From the NCBI GenBank assembly GCA_034440615.1, contig JAOTOM010004037.1, forward strand, positions 2,501 to 66,500: a stretch of 64,000 nucleotides of DNA, given 5' to 3'. The notes below the pieces were generated by a model. It did no database searches, had not been told where the DNA came from, and saw only the letters and a program-made list of their open reading frames with translations. This stretch comes from Ashinkailepas kermadecensis. Lineage: Eukaryota > Arthropoda > Thecostraca > Neolepadidae. Position numbers and translations under genes: made by a program. Positions 1 through 11,990 of this stretch are shown here, in pieces (the first letter of the stretch is position 1; every line of letters starts with the position of its first letter).

Positions 1-378
1 ACGATGGAAGCTTGGGATCATTAGTTTGACGACTAGTGGCTCGCCAATGACAAATCGTGAACAGATCTGAGGCCAGGTGTTCTGTGAGACGAGGGCAGCC
101 GACGCTCGCACATGAATCGTTTTGAATCGCTGAAGCTTATACTGATGAAACAGCTTGAGAGTGATATGTTTGCATGCATTTGTCCCCAACGAATTCGCCT
201 TCTGCAGTATCAGTCAGCACGATTAGAGTTTCCCAGCTTCATTACTTTGTCGATGACGTCACTCACAAAGTGTCACAACACAGAAACAAGAAGAAAACTA
301 TGGAAGATTTTTACCTGGTTTTCAGACGCCCGAAACGACCCTTGTGCTTGTGGTCGGCCGCGGTCAGCTGGTGCTAGA

Positions 379-439
379 GGAGAGTGGAGGGGCCAGGCCG
401 GGAAGGGAACCGCGCCCCGGCCCCGCCCCTCCACTCTCC
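379..439. repeat. GC-rich perfect inverted repeat
   Basis: Two perfect 15-nt arms, GGAGAGTGGAGGGGC at 379-393 and its reverse complement at 425-439, flank a 31-nt GC-rich loop. A weaker outer pairing of CAGCTGGT (365-372) with ACCAGCTG (468-475) would extend the hairpin. No gene is attached. It could be a foldback remnant of a transposon. Confidence 0.6.
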
Positions 440-727
440 CCCAGCACTTGCTGATTGCAGCCGACTACCAGCTGGCCTGACGTCGGCCCAGGGGCCGGAC
501 TGCAGTAATACCTGCTGTTGGTAAAAGTGCATTTCGACAGTCGCTTATCAGATGCTGGTGACAGGTCGAGACGTCTCTCGAAACGAAATCCTATCTGTGA
601 AGCTGCGAGCACAAAAACAACACAGCAAAAATATAGCGCGCTCATCCAGCAATGAGCTAAGCGGCTCAACGTTCAGCCGCTGGATACAACTATCGGCAAA
701 ATGAAATACAGCAAAAGGTTAACCACG

Positions 728-905
728 GTTGGTTATTGGTTTTACGACACATCGACCGTTGAGTCGTGCAGCGTCGCCAATCTCTCACGCCGATTGGCCG
801 GGGGGAAGAGTAGCGACAGGTAAGGCTTGAACCCACAATCTTTCGATTGTGAGACGGGCAACTTACCCCTAGACTATTCGTTCCCAGGGTTAACCACGTA
901 ATGGT
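728..905 (-). mobile_element. tRNA-derived SINE, minus strand
   Basis: Read on the minus strand this has a pol III A-box-like stretch (TAGTCTAGGGGTAAGTT), a B box (GGTTCAAGCC), then a body with GTGAGAG, TTGGCGACGC and a tail GTCGTAAAACCAATAACCAACC-like. The same body and tail recur at 12277-12403. It is a head-plus-body SINE and not a tRNA gene, because the tRNA part does not fold fully. Confidence 0.65.
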
Positions 906-2438
906 TGCCTAAACAACGGGACAAGTCAGCTTTTTGGGTCGGTTAACTTAACGTACACGTGATAACAAAGCGGGGTGCCCATGACCGTGACTGGCAATAC
1001 AACTCATTTGCATCCGCACTCGACCCACTCGCATCAAAGCACACCAGCTCTCAGTGCTGAAGTAGACGAAGACCTTGAAATTGAAATATCCCCCATCATA
1101 TCAATTTCGCATGCAAGTTTGGTGGCATTCTGCGCCGTGCGTAATGTCACAGCCTAGATCAACGCGAAATATTCAACAAATTTGAAGTATAATTCTGAAA
1201 TATCGAAGTTGATTGTACATGACGATACTCCCAAGTATCACCAACCGATTGCACATTATTTGGTGCAAAGTCCTCGGGCGTGGGGTGGGGCGGAGGAGGG
1301 TGATAATAACAGGCCCATCGCGCAGCACATGCGGATTTTAGCAGCCCCATCACAGTTTCTTTCACATGACACGCCCTGCTCATTTTCTTCCAAATGGTAC
1401 TCACTGACCCTGACTGTCATTGACTCATAGCAAAAGCAGCCAATATCCCGGTCAGGACTGGCAGAAAACAGGGAAGAGCCCAGCGATCTTGTTTGGGCGA
1501 TAGGTTGGCAAATAAAAAACGTGTTGCATGCACAATATCGGTTGCCATTCTGAGGAAGGGACCTTGTTGACCGTCTGCACCTGCACTCTTTTGGCACCCC
1601 TTTGAAACATGTACCGTATTGTCCCCAATTTTAATCGAATGACAAGAATTCAAGACATGCCCAATAGCCTATCTCACTATTAGGTATAGTGCATTCAGAA
1701 TTGAGATGCGTGCCCCATATTGGGCAGAAGCGTCCGATTACGGAAATAGTGCCTACAATTTCGGAATATGTGCACTGACAAACTATCTGTTTTAGCCGGA
1801 AATGGCTGCATTATCGGCATAATCGGGTTCATCTGCAGAAATATGACTTACGTATCTCAAACTTAAATGCGCTATACTGCTGAATTATTGAACTAGCATA
1901 GTTGCTACGGTACGTCACCGTTCTTTTGTCTCCCAGCTTTCCTTCTCGGTTTATGCCGCACACAACCGTTCAGCGCAGCTCCTTATCGAACTGGCGCCGG
2001 TAGTGCAATCGCCCGGCCTCGGGGCACGCAAGTCACGCGTCATGGCGCATAACCACGCTAGCGGTGGCTGTATCTACACAGCTACCTGTGCAAACGCAAT
2101 AGGTGCAACAGCAAAGCCCTTCCTTCGAACACACATTGTGGGTGCTTAAGAGGAATGATTTGGGTGAAAGCAGGTCAAAATCAAACTTAAAGAGAAGGTG
2201 CATTCATAAAGTCATAAAGGCAAAAGCGATCATAATGAATAAGAGTCACAAGTGCCCATCCAGGTTAAGTCCGTAAAGAGAAGATACCATATTCATGAGT
2301 AAAATGATTGGAACTTGAAGCACTGTGACGAATAAAAGGTCATCGAAGTTCCAAAAGCATGACGGTCGAGCCGAGCCGAAGCCGGGTGGGTCACCCAGGG
2401 AAGAAGAGTTCAGGGAATTCAGGGAAGAGGCTTTTTCG
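906..2438. other. No gene recognised
   Basis: Short open frames exist on both strands but none shows a domain, codon-like composition or splice context I can support. No tandem repeat stands out. Confidence 0.5.
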
Positions 2439-2446
2439 GTAGTGAG

Positions 2447-3504
2447 CAGGGTGGGAATTAAGGCACTTCTTAAGAGATTTGATCTCTGAAAACATTTTTG
2501 CACTCCAGGTTCATACTGGATAGGATGGGCTTCACATGTACTCCGACACAAATGTGGGAACAAAGATATCAATAAAAACAAACACAGAACGACACCCAAA
2601 AAAAACGCTGGTTATTCCACTTACGGTCACCACTCAAACTAATCACTTTTTTGTAGCAGTCAGCAGCCGGACCACAGCTTCACACACTCCATCAATCTGA
2701 ACCACCGGAATTGCCGACAACAACGCGCCAACAGCAACTTGCAAGATGATGCGCATGCGCACTGAGAACACTGTTCTCCGGCTCTGGAGCCACGTCTCGG
2801 AATACCTGTGTTCCTGCCACCCTATAGTGGGAAACTTTGACAGTTTTAAGAGACGTCTCCGGAGTCCCGGAGGCCACCGATCAGAATTGGCTGCGTTAGC
2901 GTTTTCTGTTCTGAAATCTGTCTGTCAACCAATCAATGCAAGGTATTTTGTATATGACGTCATAACCATTAGTAACTTTGAACACATGGTTAACAGTGTC
3001 CACACAAGTTAACAGTAAACACAAGACCTTGACTGATCCTTTGCTTTGATCACATCCAACTGTGGCGTGTGCGGTAGCGGAGTTGCGTTCGTATTACGTG
3101 GGAAATTGGCTGCGTAGGTAGGTATGCGCTCTGAGGTGAGGGTGAAGTGTGAAGTATTTTTGTTTGTTTTTCATATGGCTAGCCTTGTACTGAGACCAAC
3201 AGTGAAAGGAAAACGCATTTCTCCTGTGAGTTATAAGAAACGAAACAGTGCTGATTATTACGGCTCACTGCCGGGCGGTGCCATCAATTGTTCACTTCTT
3301 TGTTCGTATGTTTTGGCATTTGATTTGACCAAAAATGAGAATGATATTACTTATGCATATTATGTAGGTACTGATTTAGGTTTTTCCGGTCGGTTACTGG
3401 TAAACAGATTCCATGCATACAAAAATAATGTTCATGAAAATGTACTCCGGAAGAAACCTGTATGCACTCCGACTCCCAACCCGGAAAGTAAGTTTCCCAC
3501 TCTG
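2447..3504. mobile_element. hAT-type non-autonomous transposon, copy 1
   Basis: The element starts CAGGGTGGGAA and ends TTCCCACTCTG, an 11-bp terminal inverted repeat with one mismatch. It is flanked by a perfect 8-bp target-site duplication, GTAGTGAG, at 2439-2446 and 3505-3512. An 8-bp duplication with CAG-starting termini is the hAT superfamily signature. A second copy of the same family is at 25462-27330 with a different perfect duplication, so both are genuine insertions. The inner open frame at 3124-3531 (135 codons) runs past the right end and shows no transposase motif I recognise, so the element is probably non-autonomous or decayed. Confidence 0.88.
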
Positions 3505-3512
3505 GTAGTGAG

Positions 3513-5073
3513 GGGAGACAAATATTGTTAAGGATTAAATTTACCTTCAAATAGTCAACTGGCTGAAGTCTTCAAAGAATTGGAAGAGCATGGAGCAAAA
3601 GCTGAATATTTCCGGGGTTGGAGGTTAGGACCTGTCTTGAATTTGGAAGCTGGAAATCAGGGTGACCAGATGGTTTAGTGCATATAACCTCTGGGTGTTC
3701 TAATGTCTATTGCAGACCTTAGTCGGTTTTACAGCGGAAATTTGCTCCCAGGTCACGTGGTCTCAGGAACAAGATGGAGGGAGAAGATCTGGCTTAATGA
3801 TCCGCATAAATTAAAAGCGACCAGCAAATCTAATTCTCATAACAGTTTTAATAACGAAATAGTTTTTACTATCGATGATCCTGAAAGAAGTAGAATTAAA
3901 CTTACGAACATTAGCAAATAACAATAAGCTTTTTGATTTCTGTGGAGCCTGCACCCAGCTCTACGCTATCTGGCAGCCGACGAATGACTGCCAGATGACA
4001 AATTGGCGCTATTGTTAAATTAGCGAAGGATGCAGTTATAAGCCAATTTACTGAGCAACGGTAGAGAAAATGTTAACAAAAGTATACTTAATCGATGTCA
4101 ACCAAGTTTATAAATCGATACCTGATACTCCCGACATGCTCACACCGCACAACTAATAAATATTCGCAACACACCCAACGAGTAGGACGCTCGTGCACCG
4201 ACTGATCCGTTACTTGCCGTCTATTGGGATATGGGTTTCGGAATATAAAATGGTTTAAGGAAAATTATACTAAAACAATCAGTCTAAAGTCGTTTTATTC
4301 TCACCACCAAGAAACAAGTTTTGTTAATGAAAAACCTAAAAAAAATAAGTTAAACCAATTCTTGTTAATAATAAATGTTCGTCGATGTACTTTTTTAGTT
4401 CGTGTCTGGAATGTTTAGTTGAAGCAAGGAATGACTTGGAAGGATGAAAAGCGACTAGACGGGAGAGCAAATTGCCGCTGTAAAACCGACTCTTGATTCA
4501 TCCGGCTTCGCCTTTAATAATGACGATTTATGTGGCGTGAATTTCTCGCTATTAGTAAATTAGTATACTATTCAGGGTCGAACCTAGTATATACCTACCG
4601 CAGCTGCACAATACAGAAGCCTTCCGCGCTTGGAAGCAGGCTGTAGCATCAAATCTGATTTAGCTAATGATAGCTATGACTAAATCTGGTAACTAACCGG
4701 AGGTACCCACACAAAGCTGATTCCATAACTACGAGACGGCTTATTATCTTGGTCAATGACCTCTTATTTATTCCGAAGATTTAAGTGAGCACCACACTAC
4801 CTATAATGAAATCATGTTCCACATTCGCAAAATCAATCAGTTCCGATAGGAATCAGAGCTTGAAAAAGGCTCAGGTTTCTTCCACGAAAAATGTGAGTTC
4901 CTCTGAAAGGGAGAGCAATCCATGTCACAAAACGTCGCCCGCTAAACGCCCAAAACGCCGTCCCTTAAACATCTGGACGATGCTGCCGTCCCCCTCCCCT
5001 CCTCTTATTTGAAGGTTTGCTGACTAAATTGCTGAAGGCAATCCGGTTCGATCTCCCACGAAGAGCAACGCAG
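3513..5073. other. AT-rich sequence, no gene recognised
   Basis: Only short open frames are seen. A 9-nt inverted repeat (ATCTGGCAG / CTGCCAGAT) lies near 3969-3998. If the minus-strand gene starting at 5514 is real, this is probably its first intron. No second exon could be identified. Confidence 0.4.
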
Positions 5074-5375
5074 GCCCAGACAGACCTAAACAAGCCCAGA
5101 CTACGCAAGTCCCGAACAGGTCCAGACAGGCCCAGACCACGCGAGTCCGGAAAGGTCCAGACAGGTCCAGACCACGAGTGTCCCGGACAGGTCCAGACAG
5201 GCCCTGACCACGCGAGTCCGGAAAGGTCCAGACAGGTCCAGACCACGAGTGTCCCGGACAGGTCCAGACAGGCCCAGACCACGCGAGTCCGGAAAGGTCC
5301 AGACAGGTCCAGACCACGAGTGTCCCGGACAGGTCCAGACAGGCCCAGACCACGAGAGTGCCGGTCAGGCCCAGG
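5074..5375. repeat. 71-bp minisatellite
   Basis: The unit contains CAGGCCCAGACCACGCGAG and then CCAGACCACGAGTGTCCC. The marker CCCAGACCACGCG recurs at 5131, 5202 and 5273, a 71-bp spacing. Long open frames across it on both strands are by-products of the repeat. It lies just inside the predicted first intron of the minus-strand fasciclin-like gene. Confidence 0.85.
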
Positions 5376-5406
5376 GAGCAGGCAGACTGCACTGACCAGG
5401 ACTCAC

Positions 5407-5514
5407 CTCCGACAGGTCGCCGTTGTCGCGGATCAGGTCGAACACGCTCCCGGCGCGTGACACAACCACCACGGCCGCCGCTGTCACACACGCACACCAC
5501 CACCGCCTCATCAT
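5407..5514 (-). CDS. First coding exon of a secreted fasciclin (FAS1)-like protein (partial)
   Basis: On the minus strand ATGATG (5514-5509) opens a 36-codon exon ending at GAG (5407), followed exactly by GTGAGT, a perfect 5' splice site in phase 0. The peptide starts MMRR and runs into a hydrophobic stretch rich in Trp, Cys, Ala and Val, as in a signal peptide. It ends SRAGSVFDLIRDNGDLSE. The last part resembles the start of the first FAS1 domain in insect Fasciclin-1, whose mature protein opens with a similar acidic Leu-Ser motif. FAS1 proteins are secreted or GPI-anchored adhesion proteins. The surroundings are CpG-rich, as at a promoter. Downstream exons were not found, so the family call is an inference from about 18 residues. 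An upstream in-frame non-AUG extension exists, but ATGATG is the natural start. Confidence 0.5.
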
Positions 5515-5625
5515 CACAGTGACAGCGTGCCCGGCCGACCACACACCACACCCACCGACCCTCAGCGACACTCTGCGCCGCCGCGCGCTCCACAGCCGGC
5601 GCCCACCAACGTCCGCCAGATTCAA

Positions 5626-5843
5626 GGCCTAGTGCACATGCGCGAGGAGCTGGTCCGGGCGCCAGACCTAGCGTCAGCCTGACTCAACGCCTAGTGCACA
5701 TGCGCGGGGAGCTTGGCGGCCCAGGTCTGGGCGCCAGACTTAGCGAGCGTCAGCCTCACTAAACGCCTAGTACACATGCGCGGGGAGCAGTCTGGGCGCT
5801 AGGCCTAGCGTCAGCCTGACTCAACGCCCAGTGCACATGCGTG
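5626..5843 (-). promoter_or_regulatory. Promoter-proximal tandem repeats with GCGCATGTG motif
   Basis: The sequence GCCTAGTGCACATGCGCGG recurs at about 5629, 5691 and 5766, and as a partial copy at 5825, with GGCGCCAGAC-type filler between. On the minus strand each copy reads CCGCGCATGTGCAC, close to the palindromic NRF-1/Ewg-type site GCGCATGCGC. The array lies immediately 5' of the fasciclin-like first exon. It resumes at 12661-12720 on the far side of the hAT insertion, so it was once continuous. The regulatory role is inferred from position and motif. Confidence 0.45.
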
Positions 5844-7104
5844 CAGGGGCGTCGATTTGTATCCTTTTGCGGAGGCCATGGCCCCCCCAATGCTGATCTT
5901 TGCCCCCCCAATGTTGATTTGGGCCCCCCAATAACCCATGCTATTTTTATGCTGATAAAAAGCTAAAGAAAAAAAGAATAAAAACACTGTGTTAGGTAAG
6001 TAGAAAACTTAGTTGATGTTAACTAGCACATTTTGTACTGAAAAAGAACAGATTTGGATTAGATAGTGGACTGAGTATCCAACTTTTGCTACACAATTCA
6101 AAATTATGTGCAAAAAAACAAAATAGCTAGATTTCCCTCCACTGCGGAAGGAAGACTTACAGCATACAATGTTAAGATTCGATGATCATGCATTTTAAAC
6201 CAGATTGTCCTTTAAAAAATGTTAAGCCACAAAACAACAATTGGATTGTTATACTGATGTTTGTACACACCACCAATGGCAAAACCACATGCATATGAGC
6301 TTAAACAGGACAAAATCCATTCTTAATTTCCAGTCATTGTCAAACTTGCATTGTCCAGTGAACAGCAATGACAGTCATCATTGAGATTGTGGATATGCAA
6401 ACTATAATTATCTTCAGCAGCCCACCTATCACACCATCAGCTTGATATTTACCTAGGTACCTACCTACATGCCCAATGACAATGCATGCATTAAATATTG
6501 ATATGGGGAAAAACGAGAGCCATGTGTGGGCAGATCTGCCAGCTTATGATACCATGACAGAGAAAAGTCAGCAAGAAGCTGCATGGCCACTGCATTATAA
6601 TTGGTATTCCTAAAAGAATAAAAAGGAAAGCTGTGGCTCACATGACTTTTAAGCAAACCTTACAGTCATACAAGACCAATGCTATACAAAAATAGCCTTC
6701 ACAAGACCAATGTCTCGTACGCCGCAAAAACACCACTATTAAACGCCGCAAAAATTCCGTTATTTTAAAAGGTACACCAAAGTTCGCATTCAAACCTTGA
6801 TGACGTCACAGGTTTTTATTCGTATATTGCAGAAATTGGAAGCATCAGGCAAGTTCACAATTCACAGGCAATTCACTGCACATGGGTGGGGGACTGATTT
6901 TTTCAGGCGTACCGGACCACAGAGGTCATTTGCGCCACCTTTGAAGCGAGTACGTTACATGTCTGACTATATAAGCGGGTGTTTGCGATCAAGGTGCAGG
7001 CATGTGGACGTTTACGTAAAGGGAATTTTACGTTATAGTTTGTGTGATATCTTCGGCGCTGAAGGCGGGGCTAGGATGGGGACATCCCCCTAATGTCTAG
7101 ATGG

Positions 7105-8000
7105 CAGGGGCGTCGATTTATATCCTTTTGTGGGGGCCAGGGCCCCACCAATGTTGATCTTGGCCCCCCAATGTTGATTTGGGCCTCCCCAATAACATAT
7201 GCTATTTTTATGCTGATAAAAAAGTTGAAGGAAAAAAGAAGTGAAACACCATGCTAGGTACATAGAAAATGTAGTTGATGTTAACCAGCACATTTTGTAA
7301 TGAAAAAAAACAGATTTGGGTTAGATAGTGGACTGACTCTCCACCTTTTGCTACAAAATTCAAAATGGTGTACACAAAAACCAATTGTCATTGTCAAACT
7401 TGTATACAATCCAGTCCCGTGAACAACAATCAGTTATCATTGAGAGTGTGGATATACAAACTATAATTAACCTCAACAGCCCACTCATCACACTATCAGC
7501 TTGATATTTACCTGGTACCTAGGCACCTAGGTACATGCTACAGAAAGACTTAGAAGAGCTTGTGAAGTGGTCCAAAAAATGGCAGATGAAATTAAATTTT
7601 GATAAGTGCAAAATCATGCATGTATGCAGGGGCGTCGATTTGTATCCTTTTGTGGGGGCTATGGCCCCACTAATGTTGATCTTGCCCCCCCATGTTGATT
7701 TGGGCCCCCCAATAACCTATGCTATTTTATGCTGATAAGAAAGCTAAAGGGAAAAAATGAAAAACCCCATGCTAAGTAGAAACATTGATGTTAACCAGCA
7801 CATTTTGTACTGAATAGAAACAGATTTGGATTAGATAGTGGACTGACTCTCCACCTTTTGCTGAAAAATGTAAAATTGTGTGCAAAAACAAACAAAATAG
7901 CTGGAATTCCCTCCACTGTGGAAGTACAGCTTACATCTTTCTGGGTTGGTTGATTGGTTATTTGGGTTTACGGCCGCATTGACTGCGTTGGTCATACAGC
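7105..8000. repeat. Repeated left-end heads of the composite hAT
   Basis: CAGGGGCGTCGATTT followed by TATCCTTTTGYGGGGGC and then a shared segment (TTGATGTTAACYAGCACA, then TTAGATAGTGGACTGA) begins at 5844, 7105 and 7627. A short divergent head starts at 8811. Only one matching right end (12660) was found. No target duplications could be matched for the inner heads. Confidence 0.7.
7535..7626 (+). pseudogene. Non-LTR reverse transcriptase fragment
   Basis: About 30 codons read LQKDLEELVKWSKKWQMK and then LNFDKCKIMHV. This is typical of the segment following the YADD box in Jockey/CR1-type reverse transcriptases. The frame runs directly into the third hAT head at 7627 and is then interrupted. 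It is a relic trapped between two transposon heads. Confidence 0.7.
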
Positions 8001-8045
8001 GCCCATACAACTTTTCTTGTTCCCACCTTAAAGCACAATAATACC
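7940..8045 (-). mobile_element. SINE tail fragment, minus strand
   Basis: Read on the minus strand: GGCGCTGTATGACC, then GGCCGTAAACCCAAATAACC and CAACCAACCC. This matches the body and tail of the SINEs at 728-905 and 12277-12403. The tRNA-like head is absent. It abuts CCTTAAAGCACAATAAT, an end motif of the CCTAA-bearing MITE family. Confidence 0.5.
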
Positions 8046-9370
8046 CAAAAGTTTCCGAAAAAATGTACAACCATGTCCACAAAAAAATATAATTTTTTTA
8101 TTCAAAATCAGCTTAGGTTAGGTTAGGCTCGGTTAGGTTTCTTTTTTAAGGTTGATAATTTTCAGAAAATAAATTAAGTGACATTTTAATTTAGTTTAAT
8201 TTTTTGTTCTCAAAAGATAGGTTAGGGTGGGCTAGGTTAGGTTTTGTTGCATTAAAAAAAACATTTACGTGTATGCTGTGTTACCGAATTCAAAGCCTTT
8301 TTGGCATTATTTTGCTCACAACCTGAAAAGTAAGCACAGAAAATAAATGGGTCCAATCATCTTAGTCACCTTCATAAACATGGTATTCTGCATATATTTT
8401 TCTGTTTTAAAGGAAAAAAAGAACACCTTAGACCGCAAGGTTACCAAATAATTTGCAATTTTGGGGGGAGACTTTTTGGAATTCATAAAAAAGTTTTCCA
8501 ACTTGAAAAACCTAAACTAACCTAACCTAACCAAACCTAACCCATTTGCTTGCTATATGGAGGCAAATGTGTGTAAAAACTTGTCTTGTTACCACCTTAA
8601 AGCACAATAATACCGATTTGGCTAGGTTAGGCTAGTTTAGTTGTTTACCTTGGACAAATTGTTCAATCATTTTCAAGAATAAAATAAAATCGGAAATTCT
8701 CCTTCAAAAGCAGCTGACATTATGTTGGGGTAAGTTGGGTTCGGTTGTTCAATTTATAAAATTTTCAGAATATATATTGCTCAATTTTTGTTTCTATTTT
8801 TTTTCCAAAGCAGGGGTGTCGATTTGTATCGATAGACACTAGCGCGTATTAAATGTCACAAATCGTTATGGGCGTTCCTCAGAACATTCAAAATCGTAAC
8901 ATCCAAATACAAAATTCCAGTTACAGAAATTCCAGCGCCTAAAGTCTAAATTTGAGGTTACGGTGACAAATGTGACGGAGGTAAGACATTTGTGGTGCAA
9001 TTGCGCGCAGTGTTTAATCCGGAGGCCAATCTCATGTGACGTCGTACTGATTCGTTTTTTGTACTTCGCACATTCTGATGTATCTGCGGATTGGTGTGAT
9101 TTTAAATAGTGAATAAATAGCTTGCTGATATTTAATTCCCAAAGGAACAGTAGTTGAAGAAGTTGGCAGGTAAGCTTGAAAAAGTCCAGTCCATGCTTTT
9201 TTCTGATTTCTGCTCAGGGTTTCCATGGTAATATCACATAACTACCACGTTTGTCTTCAAGAAGAGCTGTTTTTAGATTACTTTTATTAATATTTTCATT
9301 CCACTGCTCTTAGTGCCCTTTCTGCCCAGGATTGGGGCACCTAGTGTTGCATTTCCGTCCAGGGGTTGGC
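8046..9370. repeat. MITE fragments with TTAGG/CCTAA tracts
   Basis: Fragments of one MITE family occur here. GGTTAGGTTAGG tracts lie at about 8110-8135 and 8220-8250, CTAACCTAACC near 8520, and an arm module (GCTCACAACCTG, then TCACCTTCATAAACATGG) at 8310-8395. CCTTAAAGCACAATAATACC lies at about 8596-8615. No gene was recognised. Confidence 0.55.
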
Positions 9371-9399
9371 ACACCTTTTGGTAAATTTACAGCTTAAGG

Positions 9400-10290
9400 T
9401 AATTTCTGATTATTTTTTTCCATGCAATGTTTAGGAATGTGATGAACATGATGTTTCTGCTCATTTTGGTAAATTTGTGTTTTAAGGTGTTTTATGAATT
9501 AGTGGAATGTATCATTTCAATGCAATGTTTATGAATGTGACTCAGATGATGGGACCACTCATTTTCTATACAAATGCCTACATTTCAGGTTGTGAGCAAA
9601 ATAACACCAACAAAAAGCTTTGAATTGGGTGACATAGGGTAAAGTATTTTTTTTAAATACAAAAATGCAACATAACCTAACCTAACCTAGCTTAACCTCC
9701 CCTTGGAGAAAAACAAAACCAAACCTCAAGTTGTAAAAATTTCAAGCAATGTACTTTTTTTACAATTGAAAAATGTAACCCAACTTAACCTAATCTAACA
9801 TAAGCTGCTTTTAAAGAAAAAAGATCTATTTCTTTCAAATTTTGGAACAATTTTTGCAAAAAATGTCGAACTTAAAACATTTAAACTAATCTAACATCAC
9901 CAAACGTAGCCGATTTGTTTGCTTTATGGAGGCAAATGTGTAATAACTTGCCTAGTTACCACCTTAAAGCACAATAATTCTGGTTGGATTAGGTTGGGTT
10001 AGGTTTTTCATTTGTAAAATTTCAAGAAAATAAATTGCTATATATTTTTCCAATCTTGTTTTTGTAGTTGTTTTCTCCAAGGTCAGGTTAGGCTAGGTTA
10101 CGTTAGGTTATGTTGAATTTGTAATGTATTTCTTTTAATTGCTATGTTACTAACTCCAAGCCCATTTGTAATGTTATTTTGCTCACAACCTGCTCACAAC
10201 CACAAGCATTTGCACAGAAACTGAGTAGTGCCATCAACTTAGTGACATTCATAAACATTGCATTGGAAATTTAAATACAAAATATTAATA
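9400..10290. mobile_element. Foldback MITE with CCTAA tracts
   Basis: The left arm holds TGCAATGTTTATGAATGTGA and then CAGGTTGTGAGCAAAATAAC (about 9515-9605), followed by CATAACCTAACCTAACC. The right arm holds the reverse complements: GGTTAGGTTATGTTG near 10105, TTATTTTGCTCACAACCTG (10174-10192) and GACATTCATAAACATTGCA (10245-10263). The ends are degraded, so exact borders are not set. Confidence 0.6.
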
Positions 10291-11100
10291 AAACACATAA
10301 AAGCACAAATTTAATGTCCTTTCTTCTGCAAATGCATGCCTTTCAATTGGGAGTAAAAATAACACCAAAAAAGGGTGTGGAGTAAGGAAATATAGCATGC
10401 AAATAATGTTCAAGATGTACTTCCCATACAAGAAATTAATTGTTTTTGATTTAAATTTTCGAGTCATTTTCTCAAATATTTTCAACTGAAAAAAAAACCT
10501 AAACTAAGCTAGCCTAAACAGTTTATTATTTTTTTGTAGAAAAATCATTAACAAAAATTATTTACCAACAAATGATTCTTTTTATAACTTACAACAAAAG
10601 CCTACCCTAACCTGACAAACCTAACCCCTTTGTATGCTTCATGGAGGTAAAATGTGTGTAAAACTTGTCTTGTGGTTACCTTAAACTGTGATAATACCTG
10701 GCTTTTGGGGTAATTTGTCAGCTCATGGTACTCTCTGACTTCTTTGAATTTCTTTTTTTAATGCAGTGTTTGTTAATGTGCTGAACATGATGTAACCGCT
10801 CATTTCCTCTGCAGATGCACACTTTTCAATTGTGAGGAAAAATAACATGGAAAAGGGTGCTTGGATTTGAGTAATATAGGATGAAAAATAATGTTCAGAT
10901 AAAAAAAAACATATAACATAACCTAACCTAACCTAGCCTAGACTTCCATGCAAGAAATGATTATTTGTATGCCCAATGTCCTCCCCCCCAAAAAAAAATT
11001 TGTTCTCAAACATTTTCAACTTAAAAAGTCTAACATAACCTAATCTAGCTTGAACCGTTTTTGAAGACTTTTTTTTATTTACTAACTTATGCTCCCTAAA
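10291..11100. repeat. Further degraded copies of the CCTAA MITE
   Basis: Modules recur: a CATTTTCCTCTGCAGATGCA-like segment at about 10800-10825, CATAACCTAACCTAACC at 10918-10935, and AACATAACCTAATC near 11030. No gene was found. Confidence 0.5.
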
Positions 11101-11104
11101 AATT

Positions 11105-11990
11105 TTACTCGGTCCACCAAAAATCGCACCGGGGCTCAGAAAAATCACTTTGGGGGCCCCCAAACGTAGCGCAGGGGCCCCGATAATGACGCTGGGGCCT
11201 CAAAAGTTTGCACCTGGGCCCCTGAAAATCACGTTGGGGCCGCAAACAAGTCGTGCTGGGATTCAAGAAAATCACGACGGGGGCCACAAACAGTCGGGCC
11301 GGGGCCTCCTGAAAATCACGCCGAGACTGGGGTACTAAGAATTATCACCCGGGCCCCTGAAAATCACGCCAGAGGCCTGACAGGTCCCACCGGGGCTCTA
11401 AAAGTCTCGTTGAGATCACCCAACAAATGAAGCCGGGTAAATGAAAAACAGTCCGGACACGGAAAATCAATCTGGGATCTCAACAATAGCTCCAAAAGCC
11501 CACAAAACTTGTTGGGCCCCCACAAACGTGTCGTAGCCACCGCAAGGGATCCCAACAAGTGACGACGGGGCCCCAAAAAATCGCACTTAGACAAAAAAAT
11601 CACGCCGTTTCTCTTGAAAAACTCATTGGGGCCAAGACGTCGTGCCGGAGCCCCACAAGTTGCAGCTGGCTTCCCAAGTACCAATATATACCCGAAATGT
11701 CACCTTGCGGACGGAAAAATTGCGTCAAGGATCCACAACATAAGAAGTCGTCGGACGCCGGAAAAGAAACCTGTTTGGGCACCGGAAAAAACGCACCGAG
11801 AGCCAGAATAATCGTGCCGGGTTCCAAAAATAGCCTGCAGGGGGCTTATAAAAATAGACTTCACCACACAAACCACAAGGAGACTCCATCGAATCGACCA
11901 GAGCACCGGAAGATTAAGAATGGGTCCCGAAAGAAAATTATCCGAAGGGCCTTTCTACTCTCGATCGTGCAATCTGCGGAAAAAACACGT
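11105..11990. repeat. Degenerate ~21-bp-period GGGCCCC/AAAAT array
   Basis: Units of about 21-23 bp have the form GGGCCCCTGAAAATCACGYTG, starting near 11150. Examples are GGGCCCCTGAAAATCACGTTG (11217-11237) and GGGCCGCAAACAAGTCGTGCT (11238-11258). Each unit differs, but the GGGCC block and the A-rich block keep their spacing. Overlapping open frames on both strands are by-products. The same array type is at 19710-21450 in the same orientation and at 62110-62480 in the opposite one. Confidence 0.7.

Noticed and set aside
5017..5593. Repeat proteins across 5074-5375 on both strands
   Set aside because: They are explained by the 71-bp minisatellite. Only the non-repeat 5407-5514 exon has a signal peptide and a splice donor.
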